Below are positions 1 to 11,800 of a stretch of DNA of 64,000 nt, piece by piece. Under the pieces are notes generated by a model, which searched no databases, had not been told where the DNA came from, and saw only the letters and a list, made by a program, of their open reading frames with translations. Made by a program: the position numbers and the translations under genes. The stretch's first letter is position 1. Every line of letters begins with the position of its first letter. This DNA comes from Euphorbia lathyris (taxonomy: Eukaryota > Streptophyta > Magnoliopsida > Malpighiales > Euphorbiaceae): the NCBI RefSeq assembly GCF_963576675.1, contig NC_088919.1, positions 48,506,501-48,570,500 on the forward strand, read 5' to 3'.

Positions 1-320
1 ATTAAATTGACACGACTTGACCTCCTAACACGACCTATCATGCTCAACACGACCTGTCTAACACGACTACACATGGCAATTTTCGTGTTTGTGTCATGTT
101 CGTATCGTGTCAGGTTTCGAGTTCGTGTTATAAGGGTATATTTGTAATTAAATTTCGGGTCAGTTTCGTGTTTTCGGGTTGACACAAACACGACACGAAA
201 ATTAACGTGTCATTTCGTGTCGTGTCAACTTTCGTGTCGTGTCATAAAACCCTAAACACTAACACTAAAAAAGCGTGTCGTGTTCGTGTCGTGTCATCGG
301 GTCGTGTGTCGCTTTGCCGG
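1..320. repeat. cgtgtc-rich repeat, edge of a probable mobile element
   Basis: This stretch is packed with variants of cgtgtcgtgt and cacgaca in both orientations, interspersed with short spacers. It abuts the CDC20 pseudogene in the middle of a WD40-coding exon, just after the Trp-Asp-Arg codons, so it looks like an insertion or rearrangement edge that truncated the gene. The left end is outside the window, so class and target duplication cannot be judged. Similar cgtgtc-rich sequences are common in dispersed plant repeats, but no family is assigned. Confidence 0.55.
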
Positions 321-1388
321 GTCTATCCCATATGTGAACAAGGCTATCGTTGGCTCCGCTCGCTAATTGTTGCCCCGAAGGCGACCATTTAATCCCACAC
401 ACTTCTAGATAATGTCCTCTATATGTCTCAACAATGTGTGATCGAATTCTGATATCATTGTTAATTACTTGACCATCCATTCCTCCTGTAGTAAGGACAT
501 GGTTATTCCATGCCAATGTCCATACTCTTGATCTATGCCCACCTTTCAATTTTCTTAGTTGCAAAACAAAACCAAAAACCAAAACCAAACCAATTAATCT
601 TTTGAAGGTGTGACAATTTCTAAGCATTTAGAACCCATATGGGACAACACCATTTTGACTCAAACATGAAATTGATACTTCCACTCCACCTGAAATGAAC
701 ATTAATACATATTATATAAAAACAGAAATCAAATTTTACCAGACTGTTGGAAGAAGAATCCTATAACTGTACTCCAGAGTTGTTCAAACCAACGACAATG
801 CGGCGTTCATCGGGAGCCCAATTCACCTAGTAACAGGACCAATTTTATCATCCATTGTCACAAGTTGAGATGTAGAACCATTAGAAGCATCCCACAAATA
901 TATTGTGATGCCTAGAGCTATAGCTAGAACATTGCTGCTGCCCCAATCCAACAAATTGAGGTAGGAATCATTAACAAGATGAGGCGCATAGAGTGTCCTC
1001 TCAGAAGTCTAAATCAAAAATTACAGAAAACTTTAGTATTAATTGAAGTAATGCAGCAAAAGGAAGAGTAAAAAAAGAAAGAAACCTGAGGAATGTGTCT
1101 GCGGTGCTTGATGGGGTTGGGTTGGAGATTAGCTGAGGAAATGTGTTGCTGATTAGGTGAGGAAATGTGTTGGCGAGGAATCAATTCAATAGGAGCAGGA
1201 GGTTTGTTCTTGAAAGCTAGAATTCGAGTCCTGTTTATATTTAAAGTTTCTGCCAGTATCTTCCTGTAAGTCTGACTTGATGGAGAGCAAGGTAATGCAT
1301 TTTCCTCCTTAGCCTTCTTACCTTTCGTTAACATGTAACGTGCAAAATCCATATCCATTGCTGATCGATTCGGTATAAATCTATCCAA
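321..1388 (-). pseudogene. CDC20: CDC20 pseudogene, exons 2-4 (APC/C activator, truncated)
   Basis: CDC20 is the WD40 activator of the anaphase-promoting complex, acting in the nucleus at mitosis. Exon 2 (1086-1388) begins after a TTAACAG acceptor and encodes the C-box DRFIPNRSAM and the ILAFKNKPPAPIEL segment, ending at RRHIPQ. A 77-bp GT-AG intron follows (1009-1085). Exon 3 (740-1008) opens with TSERTLYAP and the first WD repeat ([16 protein letters not shown]). Exon 4 (about 321-558) carries [22 protein letters not shown] and ETYRGH and stops at HIWDR. Defects seen: a one-base deletion near 826 in a conserved VTSVNWAPD-like stretch, a TGG-to-TAG change in the QLWDS-like motif, the exon-4 acceptor changed from AG to AA (559-560), and loss of all later WD repeats where the cgtgtc-rich repeat begins. 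Intron sequence upstream (1389-1559) leads into the tandem array. The exon order and splice phases match plant CDC20 genes as known, so the identification is firm and the gene is clearly dead. Confidence 0.93.
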
Positions 1389-1559
1389 CTGTTAACATCC
1401 ATATATAAAATACTAATTAATTTACATTCTCAATCAATTAACGAATGTTAATGCAATGAATCCAGATATGATAATTCGGGTTCTGAGACAATTTTTATTT
1501 AATTAAAGTTTGTTTTATGTATTAGGAATGAAATTCGAGGTGTATAGCGTAATCAATTT
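1389..1559 (-). other. Residual CDC20 intron 1 and junction to the array
   Basis: The first 50 bases match the intron-1 sequence found in every array unit (atatataaaatac...caatcaatt). They are followed by about 120 bases not seen in the other units, and then the array unit start (actagttaaattaaatcaaccc). It is therefore the breakpoint between the original intron of the exon 2-4 pseudogene and the first array unit. Confidence 0.7.
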
Positions 1560-1761
1560 AACTAGTTAAATTAAATCAACCCACCCATGTTGCTTAGCAA
1601 TATAAGCATATCAATTGGCAGCATTCCATTAACATAATGTGCAAAATCCATATATTCATTGCTGATATCCAACTGTTAACATCCATATCTAAAATACTAA
1701 TTAATTAATTTACATTCTCAATAAATTAAGGAAAGTGCTTTAAGGATGAATAAGAACTTAT

Positions 1762-1869
1762 GTTTTCATGATTAGAATTCCTTTTCTGAATATATTGTTT
1801 TTGAAGTGGGAATCTGGAAGGTGGTTTCAAGATCGAAAAAGAAGAACAACTCATGAATCATGCATCCAT
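1762..1869 (-). pseudogene. CDC20: CDC20 exon 1 copy, unit 1
   Basis: The 36-codon exon starts MDA-stop-FMSC and continues ILKPPSRFPLQKQYIQKRN to HEN. It aligns with the plant CDC20 N-terminus (MDAG... RCPLQ... EN just before LDRFIPNR). Codon 4, Gly in other units, is TGA here. The splice donor is ATAAGT instead of GTAAGT, so even this exon could not be spliced normally. It precedes the exon 2-4 pseudogene but is separated from it by an array junction, so it need not be that gene's own exon. Confidence 0.88.
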
Positions 1870-2230
1870 TATGTTAATACCAACAAAAAATAGGGATAAC
1901 AAATAATGATGATATAGAATTAATTGATAAATGTACGAAATAACACAGAAACGCAAAACAGAACTTAAACCCTAGAAGAAAGTAGAAGCAAAAGATTAAG
2001 AAATTGAAAAAAAAAACAGAAATTAAACCCTAGAGCTTTGATTTTCGGAGCGAGAGAGCTTTGATGTCCAGAATGCAGTGAGAGCAAGAGAGCTTTGCCG
2101 TTCAGAATGCAAAGCAGAGCGAGAGAGAAATTGAGGGAGAGAGCTTTGGTGTTCAGAGAGAAATAGCAATAGCAGCGATTGATTGAGAATGAGTATCACA
2201 AAATAGAAATAGAGCTCTCTGTGCTAGATT

Positions 2231-2265
2231 TTATTTTATACTGATATGATAATTACTCCAACGGG
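2231..2265 (-). promoter_or_regulatory. CDC20 core promoter remnant, unit 1 (TATA box and MSA-like core)
   Basis: On the minus strand a TATAAAATAA box (2231-2240) lies about 25-30 bases upstream of the expected 5' UTR start near 2205-2210. Just upstream (2256-2265) is ctccaacggg, which contains the AACGG core of the mitosis-specific activator element bound by plant three-repeat MYB factors in G2/M genes. Plant CDC20 genes are G2/M-expressed, so this is plausible. The element match is short, and function is inferred. Confidence 0.6.
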
Positions 2266-3796
2266 AAAAAGAAGGAACCGCCCTTTAACAACAGGATGGG
2301 TGGGAATGCCTTTATTTGTATTTGAAAATAGAAGGAAGCGCCCTTTGACAACGACATTGGCGTCATCGGAGGGGATATGCAAGAAGAAGAAGAAGAGAAA
2401 GCATGACTTGTGATTTTCGACACGTGACCATTTTTCTTTTATTTAGTTTTATTTCATTTGTATCTAGATTTTTCAAAGTTAACTTTTTTTCTATTAGATT
2501 CATTAATATTTTCATATTAGCTCAATTGAGTAAACATAGTTTTATCTCATACAAATACAATTAGTTAATTCAATTTGTAATCAATATGAGCATGGGATAT
2601 TTTATTTATTTATAATATGTGATTATTTTCTTTCTTTATTTATAATTTGTGACGCATCTTAAAATTTAATCATGGGTTTATTTTCCAATTAAATATCTCC
2701 TACATTGTTTTATCGTAAAATTTCACATCTTAGGATTACAAATGTAGCGTTAACTAGATTTCCACGTTCAATTATTGCTATCAAATTGAATATCGTACGC
2801 GTTAATAAATCAAGAATATAAATCTCATCGTCAGTTAAATAACCATACTTGAATAAAATTTGAGTTCTAACGAAATATACGACTGTATATGCGTCGTATA
2901 TACGACTCAAAAGAATAAAAATGGATCAATTCGGGATGTTATCTTGAACGAACATAAAATCTAACCAAGTCAAAATGATATAAAAAGCGGTCATTTAAAT
3001 TTATTTATATGTGATATACGTAAAATTAATTCTAATTCAATAAATATAATTACACGTGTGTTATACTCGTAGTTCCAAATTAAAATAAATCAATTCGAGA
3101 TGTTATGTTGAACCAATAAAAGATAACCAAATTAATTCGAATTGATGTAAAAACGTCATACAAACTCTAAACCAAGTTAATTCGAATTGATGGGTAAACG
3201 TCATTCGAATTCATAAACCAAGTTAATTCGAATCAATGTGAAAACGTCATTCAAATTCATAACCTTATTAATTCGGGTCGATGTGAAAACATCATTCGAA
3301 TTCATAAACCAAGTTAATTCTAAACGATGTGAAAACGTTATTAGAATTCAATAATGAACTCAAAATGCCCCTTATTAAAAACCTTTATCTTATTTATCGT
3401 ATATGTGAAATATGTAAACTAAAATAGGATTTTTCGATAAATACCATTGCATGTATGTTATATACGTAACTCCATATTAAAGCGAACCTAATCCCGATAA
3501 CCCTAAAAACGCGAGTACCTGGTTTATAACGACGATTTAAAGCAAAACAAGTAGCAAACACATAACATCACAATAGTTAACTAGTTAAATTAAATCAACC
3601 CACCCACGTTGCTTATGAATATAAGCATAACAATTGGCAGCATTCCATTAACATAATGTGCAAAATCCATATATCCATTGCAAAATCCATATATCCATTG
3701 CTGATATACAACTATTAACATCCATATATAAAATACAAATTAAATTACATTCTATATTAATTAAGGAAAATGATTTAAAGATGAATAAGAACTTAC

Positions 3797-3904
3797 GTTT
3801 TCATGATTAGAATTCCTTTTCTGAATATGTTGTTTTTGAAGTGGGAATCTGGAAGATGGTTTCAAGACCGAAGAAGAAGAAGAGCTCATGAATCCTGCAT
3901 CTAT
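3797..3904 (-). pseudogene. CDC20: CDC20 exon 1 copy, unit 2, with intact splice donor
   Basis: This copy is open for 36 codons and keeps the donor GAAAAC-GTAAGT (3791-3802). Its first codon is ATA instead of ATG, followed by DAGFMSSSSSVLKP, so the ancestral start is lost, although an in-frame Met lies at codon 6. It is one of only two units (with unit 19) that retain GTAAGT; the others read ATAAGT. Confidence 0.88.
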
Positions 3905-4233
3905 TATGTTAATACCAACAAAAAAATAGGGATAACAAATAATGATGATATAGAATTAATTAATAAATGTACGAAATAACACAGAAACACAAAACAGAAA
4001 TTAAAGCTTAGAAGAAAGCAGAAGCAGAAGATTAAGAAATTGATACAAAAAATAGAAATTAAACCCTAGAGCTTTGATGTTTAGAGCGAGAGAGCTTTTC
4101 CGTTCAGATTGCAGAGAAGAGCCAGAGAGAAATTAAGGGAAAGAGCTTTGGTGTTCAGAGAGAAATAGCAATAGCAGCGGTTGATTGAGAATGAGTATCA
4201 CCAAAATAGAAATAGAGCTCTGTCTACTTGATT

Positions 4234-4267
4234 TTATTTTATAATGATATGGTAATTACTCTAACGG
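4234..4267 (-). promoter_or_regulatory. CDC20 core promoter remnant, unit 2
   Basis: The same layout as in unit 1: a minus-strand TATAAAATAA box (4234-4243) and an AACGG core (4263-4267, context ctctaacgg). Spacing between the two is preserved. Activity is unknown. Confidence 0.5.
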
Positions 4268-5657
4268 AAAAGAAGGAACCTCCATTTAACAACATGATGA
4301 GCAGGAATGCCTTTATTTGTATTTAAAATAGAAGGAAGCGTCCTTTAACAATGGCATTGGCGTCATCGGATTGGATAAGTAAGAAGAAGAAGAAGAGAAG
4401 GAGAGAAATCATGACTTGTGATTTGAAGTTGAGGTCTAATTTGATTTTGGACATGTGACTATTTCTCTTTTATTTAGTTTTATTTCATTTGTATCTAGAC
4501 TTTTCTAAGTTAACTTTTTTTTTTATATTAGATTAATTAATATTTTCATATTAGCTCAATTGAGTAAACATAGTTTTCTCTGATACAAATACAATTAGTT
4601 AATTCAACTGTAATCAGCATGAGCATGTGATATTTTCTTTATTTATAATATGTGATTATTTTCTTTATTTATAATTTGTGATGCATCTTAAAATTTAATC
4701 ATATGTTTATTTCTCAATTAAATATCTCCTACATTGTTTTATCGTAAAATTTCACGTCATAGGATTACAATTGTAGCGTTAACTAAGATTTCAGCGTTCA
4801 ATTATCGCTGTCAAATTGAATATCATACGCGTTAATAAATCGATAATATAAAGCTCATCGCTAAGTTAAATAAACATACATGGAATAAAATCCGAGTTCT
4901 AACAAAATATACGATTATATATGCGTCCTATATATGACTCAAAAGAATAAAAATGGATCAACTCGGGATGTTTTCTCGAACCAACATAAAATTCAACCAA
5001 GTCAAAATGATATAAAGAGCGGTCATTTAAATTTACTTATATGTTTATTATACTTTTTTTTAATAAAATACCCAATTGTATTTACCGTATATATGATATA
5101 CGTAAAATTAATTCTAATTCAATAAATATAATTACGTGTGTGTTATATTCGTAGTTCCAAATCAAAATAAATCAATTCGAGATGTTATCTCGAACAAATA
5201 AAAGATAACCGAATTAATTCGAATCGATGTAACAACGTCCTTCGAACTCATAAACCAAGTTAATTCGAATCGATGGAAAATTGTCATTCGAATTCATAAA
5301 CCAAGTTAATTCGGATCGATGTGAAAACATCATTCGAATTCATAACGATATTAGTTCGGATCGATATGAAAACGTCATTCGAATTCGTAAACCAAGTTAA
5401 TTCTAAACGATGTGAAAACGTTATTAGAATTCAATAATAAACTCAAAATGTCCCTTATTAAAATCTTTATCTTATTTATCGTATATGTGATATACGTAAA
5501 TTAAAAGAGGATTTTTCGATAAATACAATTGCATGTATATTATACACGTAACTCCATATTAAAGCGAACCCAAACCCGATAACCCTAAAAATGTGAGTAC
5601 GTGGTTTATAACGACGATTTAAAGAAAAACAACTAGCAAACACATAACATCACAATA

Positions 5658-6827
5658 GTTAACTAGTTAAATTAAATCAACCCACCCACATTGCTTATGA
5701 ATATAAGCATAGCCATTGGCAGCATTCCATTAACATAATGTGCAAAATCCATATATGCACTGCTGATATCCAACAGTTAACATCCATATATAAAATACAA
5801 ATTAATTTACATTCTCAATCAATTAAGGAAAGTGCTTTAAGGATGAATAAGAACTTATGTTTTCATGATTAGAATTCATATTCTGAATATGTTGTTTTTG
5901 AAGTGGGGATCTGGAAGGTGGTTTATAGATCGAAGAAGAAGAGCTCATGAATCCTACATCACTATGTTAATACCAACAAAAAATAGGGATAACAAATAAT
6001 GATGATATAGAATTAATTGGTAAATGTACGAAATAACACAGAATCACAAAACAGAAATTAAACCCTAAAAGAGAGCAGAAGCAGAAGATTAAGAAATTAA
6101 TACAAAAAAAAAACAGAAATTAAACCCTAGAGCTTTGATGTTCAGAGCGAGAGAGCTTTGCCGTTCAGAATGCAAAGAAGAGCCAGAGAGAAATTGAACG
6201 AACATAAAATCCAAACAAGTCAAAATGATATAAAAAAGCGGTCATTTAAATTTATTTATATGTGATATACGTAAAATTAATTCTAATTCAATAAATGTAA
6301 TTACGAGTGTGTTATACTCGTAGTTCCAAATCAAAATAAATCAATTCGAGATGTACATCTCGAACAAATAAAAGATAACCAAATTAATTTGAATTGATGT
6401 AACAACGTCATTCGAACTCATAAACCAAGTTAATTCGAATCGATGGGAAAATGTCATTCGAATTCATAAACCAAGTTAGCTCAGATCGATGTGAAAATGT
6501 CATTCGAATTCATAACCATATTAGTTCAGATCGACGTGAAAACGTCATTTGAATTCGTAAACCAAGTTAATTCTAAACAATGTGAAAACGTTATTAGAAT
6601 TCAATAATAAACTCAAAATGCCGCTTATTAAAATCTTTATCTCATTTATCGTATATGTGGTATACGTAAATTAAAATAGGATTTTTCGATAAATATCATT
6701 GCATGTATGTTATATACGTAACTCCATATTAAAGCGAACCCAAACCCGATAACTTTAAAAATGTGAGTACATGATTTATAACTATGATCTAAAGAAAAAC
6801 AACTAGCAAACACATAACATCACAATA

Positions 6828-6828
<1 letters not shown>
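5658..6828 (-). repeat. CDC20-derived array unit 3 (first short unit)
   Basis: Exon 1 and the 5' UTR are present, but at about 6192-6197 the UTR (agagagaaattga) is joined directly to upstream DNA (ttgaacgaacataaaatcc), removing roughly 0.8 kb that holds the promoter. In unit 1 these two sequences lie at about 2130 and 2944 and share ttga at the break. The unit is interrupted at 6829 by the next element. Confidence 0.92.
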
Positions 6829-6861
<33 letters not shown>

Positions 6862-8887
6862 CTTTAGCTTTCTTTTATAACTTAAGTACTTTTACCAAGA
6901 ATACCCTCAACCACTTAAAAACAGTCTTAATCCATCTTTTACCTAAATAGAACCCGCAGCCGCAAACCCTTTTCATGGCAATTAGAAATAACAAAAAAAA
7001 AAAGCTTTTATATCTTCTTCTTCTCCCTCAAATTTTCGATCGGCGGCTGTGCATATTTTTATCAATAACTGTGCAGATTCTTTAATCAATTAAAAAGTAA
7101 GTTTCTCATATCCTTTAATTTTGTTTGTCTTATATGAACTCTTTCTTTTAGAATATGAAGTTCCACTTTCTTTCCTTCTTGCACCAACATTCACAAAATT
7201 GATTTTGTTATATTATATTAAATTCTTAGGAGAAAGTGCCTATATTAACTATTATTTAAAGTATGTGATGCCTTTGTTTTTGTTTTTGGGTGGATCTCTA
7301 CATTTGTTTTCTACCTATGTCAACATTAATATTATTTTAAAATGAATATAAAGTTATGAGTTTTATGGTTTTGAAATCCTTCATTTTTTTTGTGTTGATG
7401 TAAAACAATTATATTTTCAACAGGTTTGCGATTTTATACTGTATGTTATATATTCATATTTTAAAAGGGAGTTGTGCAGTAATGATGTTCAATCTTAATA
7501 AATCGTTTTTTTTCAAATTGATAGTAGTAGTTAAATGTATTCGTGTGGGTTAGAAATTCTTAATTAGTTAGTTTATGAAGGTGTAATTACCTCTCCCTTA
7601 GATGTTAATTATCCCCATTAGCTTAGACTTAATTGAGTCAGTTAATTCATTATATCTCTTTTCTTGGACAATAGGAAATTCTGACAATCCGCAAATTGAG
7701 TCGAACTTTTAGTGCGCTTGCGTCTGCTTGAATATTCAGGTGAGTGGTAATTATAGTATACGACACTGTTTAATTGAAATATCAGATTTTAAACTGTTTA
7801 TCAAAAATTGACATTTGATTATATGTTTCCTTTTATAAAAGCATAGATTTTGAACCTTCCGTTTACAAAATATCCTTAGTATTAGAGCGTATATTCTGGG
7901 AACAAGCCTTTATATTGATTTGTTTTATTATCAGGTACAATGAATTTATTAAAATATGGTTTGATATGATTTGTAGTTTCTGATACGCGATTTATCGCAG
8001 TTATTACATTTGTTTTAGAAATCTGATAATTCGTTCAATCAATTATGATTTTCTGATTTATATATGTATACTATATGTTTTCAAACTGGTACAAGTGCTC
8101 AGTATATCTGTATCTGTTATCTGGCCTCTCACCGATCTTCATAACATTAGGTCCTTGCATGTGTCTTTGAGTCAGGTTGTCAGTTGTCAGTTTGTCGTCA
8201 GTTGTGTCAGCATTAGAATCATGCATAAGATCGGTGAAGACGATTATCTGTTATCTGTATCTGTTATTGGTAGCGCTTACCATTTATCTGGCCCTGGTGG
8301 TATGCAGTATCACCACTCTGTTACACTGTACCATGTGTTTTAAAGCTTTTGTCTTATCTTCTGATTATTCTAATATCTGATCTTTTGAAAGGCTTCAGTA
8401 TTATTTTTGACAATTGATTACCAATACTTTGATTTGATTATCTAATATTGACTCTTTTGTTTAACTGATTTTGAATACTACATTTGAACTATATTTATCA
8501 TAATTTAAAAGTATCAGCCAGTCTGCCTGTTCCTTTTCTGTTGTGTGCTATAGCTACTGCTCACTGAGGTTTTCGTTCGTATAGACGAAAATCTCATACC
8601 ACGTTGAATATTTCTTTTTCAGATTAAGGTCCCTGTTCGTGAGGTAACCCTTGGATTGATGTTGAAGGAGACTGCTTAATGATTTAGCTTTATATTATTT
8701 TTGGAGACTTTTGATTATTGAGATTTGACTCGAATAGTTTGATTCTTTTAAGGTTTATTGATGTAATTGAGATGACTTTGATATTCTGTTAGTAAATTTT
8801 GGAAATTCTATTAGTTCAGATTTAAGGCTAGCATAGATTAAAGATTACTTAATTTATGCGCCGGTCATGGCCTGGTTTGGGTCGTGA
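6829..8887 (+). mobile_element. LTR-like insertion in array unit 3
   Basis: About 2.06 kb of sequence unrelated to the array. It begins with a (TA)n tract (6829-6859) and ends ...gccggtcatggcctggtttgggtcgtgaca. A terminal gggtcgtgaca is typical of 3' ends of plant Ty3 LTRs, so a damaged solo LTR is the best guess. No matching TGTCAC start is visible. It contains pyrimidine-rich and splice-like signals but no credible coding region. It is flanked not by a short duplication but by two copies of about 95-100 bp of array sequence (6735-6828 and 8888-8986). Confidence 0.5.
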
Positions 8888-11800
8888 CAAAAGCGAACCC
8901 AAACCCGATAACCTTAAAAATGTGAGTACATGGTTTATAACTATGATTTAAAGAAAAACAACTAGCAAACACATAACATCACAATAGTTAACTAGTTAAA
9001 TTAAATCAACCCACCCACGTTGCTTATGAATATAAGCATAGCCATTGGCAACATTCCATTAACATGTGCAAAATCCGTATATGCACTGCTGATATCCAAC
9101 TGTTAACAGCCATATATAAAGTACAAATTAATTTACATTCTCAATCAATTAAGGAAAGTGCTTTAAGGATGAATAAGAACTTATGTTTTCATGATTATAA
9201 TTCATTTTCTGAATATGTTGTTTTGGAAGTGGGGATCTGGAAGGTGTTTTCAAGATCGAAGAAGAAGAGCTCATGAATCCTACATCACTATGTTAATACC
9301 AACAAAAAAATAGAGATAACGAATAATGATGATATAGAATTAATTAATAAATGTACGAAATAACACAGAAACACAAAACAGAAATTAAACCCTAGAAGAG
9401 AGCAGAAGCAGAAGATTAAGAAATTAAAAAAAAAAACAGAAATTAAACCCTAGAGCTTTGATGTTCAGAGCGAGAGAGCTTTGCCGCTCAGAATGCAAAG
9501 AAGAGCCAGAGAGAAATTGAACGAGCATAAAATCCAAACAAGTCAAAATGATATAAAAAGCGGTCATTTAAATTTATTTATATGTGATATACGTAAAATT
9601 AATTCTAATTCAATAAATATAATTACGAGTTTGTTATACTCGTAGTTCCAAATCAAAATAAATCAATTCGAGATGTACATCTCAAACAAATAAAAGATAA
9701 CCAAATTAATTCGAATCGATGTAACAACGTCATTCGAATTCATAAACCAAGTTAATTCGGATCGATGTGAAAACGTCATTCGAATTCAAAACCATATTAG
9801 TTCAGATCGATGTGAAAATGTCATTTGATTTCTTAAACCAAGTTAATTCTAAACAATGTGAAAACGTTATTAGAATTCAATAATAAACTCAAAATGCCCC
9901 TTATTAAAATCTTTATCTCATTTATCGTATATGTGGTATACGAAAATTAAATAGGATTTTACGATAAATATCATTGCATGTATGTTATACACGTAACTCC
10001 ATATTAAAGCGAACCCAAACCCGATAACCTTAAAAATGTGAGTACCTGGTTTATAACTACGATTTAAAGAAAAACAACTAGCAAACACATAACATCACAA
10101 TAGTTAACTAGTTAAATTAAATCAACCCACCCACGTTGCTTATGAATATAAGCATAGCCATTGGCACCATTCCATTAACATAATGTGCAAAATCCGTATA
10201 TGCACTGCTGATATCCAACTGTTAACTGCCATATATAAAATACAAATTAATTTACATTCTCAATCAATTAAGGAAAGTGCTTTAAGGATGAATAAGAACT
10301 TATGTTTTCATGATTAGAATTCATTTTCTGAATATGTTGTTTTTGAAGTGGGGATCTGGAAGGTGGTTTCAAGATCGAAGAAGAAGAGCTCATGAATCCT
10401 ACATCACTATGTTAATACCAACAAAAAAATAGGGATAACAAATAATGATGATATAGAATTAATTGATAAATGTACGAAATACTACAGAAACACAAAACAT
10501 AAATTAAACCCTAGAAGAGAGCAGAAGCAGAAGATTAAGAAATTAATACAAAAAAAAAACAGAAATTAAACCCTAGAGCTTTGATGTTCAGAGCGAGAGA
10601 GCTTTGCCGCTCAGAATGCAAAGAAGAGCCAGAGAGAAATTGAACGAGCATAAAATCCAACCAAGTCAAAATGATATAAAAAGCGATCATTTAAATTTAT
10701 TTATATGCGATAAACGTACAATTAATTCTAATTCAATAAATATAATTACGAGTGTGTTATACTCGTAGTTCCAAATCAAAATAAATCAATTCGAGATGTA
10801 CATCTCGAACAAATAAAAGATAACCAAATTAAATCGAATCGATGTAACAACGTCATTCGAACTCATAAACGAAGTTAATTCGAATCGATGTGAAAACGTC
10901 ATTCGAATTCATAAACCAAGTTAGCTCAGATCGATATGAAAATGTCATTTGATTTCTTAAACCAAGTTAATTCTAAACAATGTGAAAACGTTATTAGAAT
11001 TCAATAATAAACTCAAAATGCCCCTTATTAAAATCTTTATCTCATTTATCGTATATGTGGTATACGAAAATTAAATAGGATTTTACGATAAATATCATTG
11101 CATGTATGTTATACACGTAACTCCATATTAAAGCGAACCCAAACCCGATAACCTTAAAAATGTGAGTACCTGGTTTATAACTACGATTTAAAGAAAAACA
11201 ACTAGCAAACACATAACATCACAATAGTTAACTAGTTAAATTAAATCAACCCACCCACGTTGCTTATGAATATAAGCATAGCCATTGGCACCATTCCATT
11301 AACATAATGTGCAAAATCCGTATATGCACTGCTGATATCCAACTGTTAACTGCCATATATAAAATACAAATTAATTTACATTCTCAATCAATTAAGGAAA
11401 GTGCTTTAAGGATGAATAAGAACTTATGTTTTCATGATTAGAATTCATTTTCTGAATATGTTGTTTTTGAAGTGGGGATCTGGAAGGTGGTTTCAAGATC
11501 GAAGAAGAAGAGCTCATGAATCCTACATCACTATGTTAATACCAACAAAAAAATAGGGATAACAAATAATGATGATATAGAATTAATTGATAAATGTACG
11601 AAATACTACAGAAACACAAAACATAAATTAAACCCTAGAAGAGAGCAGAAGCAGAAGATTAAGAAATTAATACAAAAAAAAAACAGAAATTAAACCCTAG
11701 AGCTTTGATGTTCAGAGCGAGAGAGCTTTGCCGCTCAGAATGCAAAGAAGAGCCAGAGAGAAATTGAACGAGCATAAAATCCAACCAAGTCAAAATGATA

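Larger units (their letters stand above)
1560..3575 (-). repeat. CDC20-derived array unit 1 (long form, about 2.0 kb)
   Basis: In minus-strand gene order from the right, this unit holds: upstream DNA with a 46-bp minisatellite (about 3120-3350), AT-rich spacer, CDC20 promoter (about 2210-2350), 5' UTR (1870-2210) with aaccctag and gagagagctttg repeats, exon 1 (1762-1869), intron 1, and a scrap of exon 2 with an internal 17-bp loss (about 1620-1680). The exon-2 scrap is recognised by comparison with 1330-1388 in the neighbouring pseudogene. The unit repeats at 3576 with strong similarity. Confidence 0.92.
3576..5657 (-). repeat. CDC20-derived array unit 2 (long form, about 2.1 kb)
   Basis: Same organisation as unit 1, including promoter and minisatellite (about 5190-5440). 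The exon-2 scrap carries a small local duplication (atatccattgcaaaatcc, near 3665-3700). The upstream spacer (4420-5160) is AT-rich and holds no gene. Confidence 0.93.

Noticed and set aside
8095..8380. Open frames of 67-82 codons in the LTR-like insertion
   Set aside because: Composition is low and Val/Ser-rich, two frames overlap, and no family motif is visible; they lie within non-coding insertion sequence.
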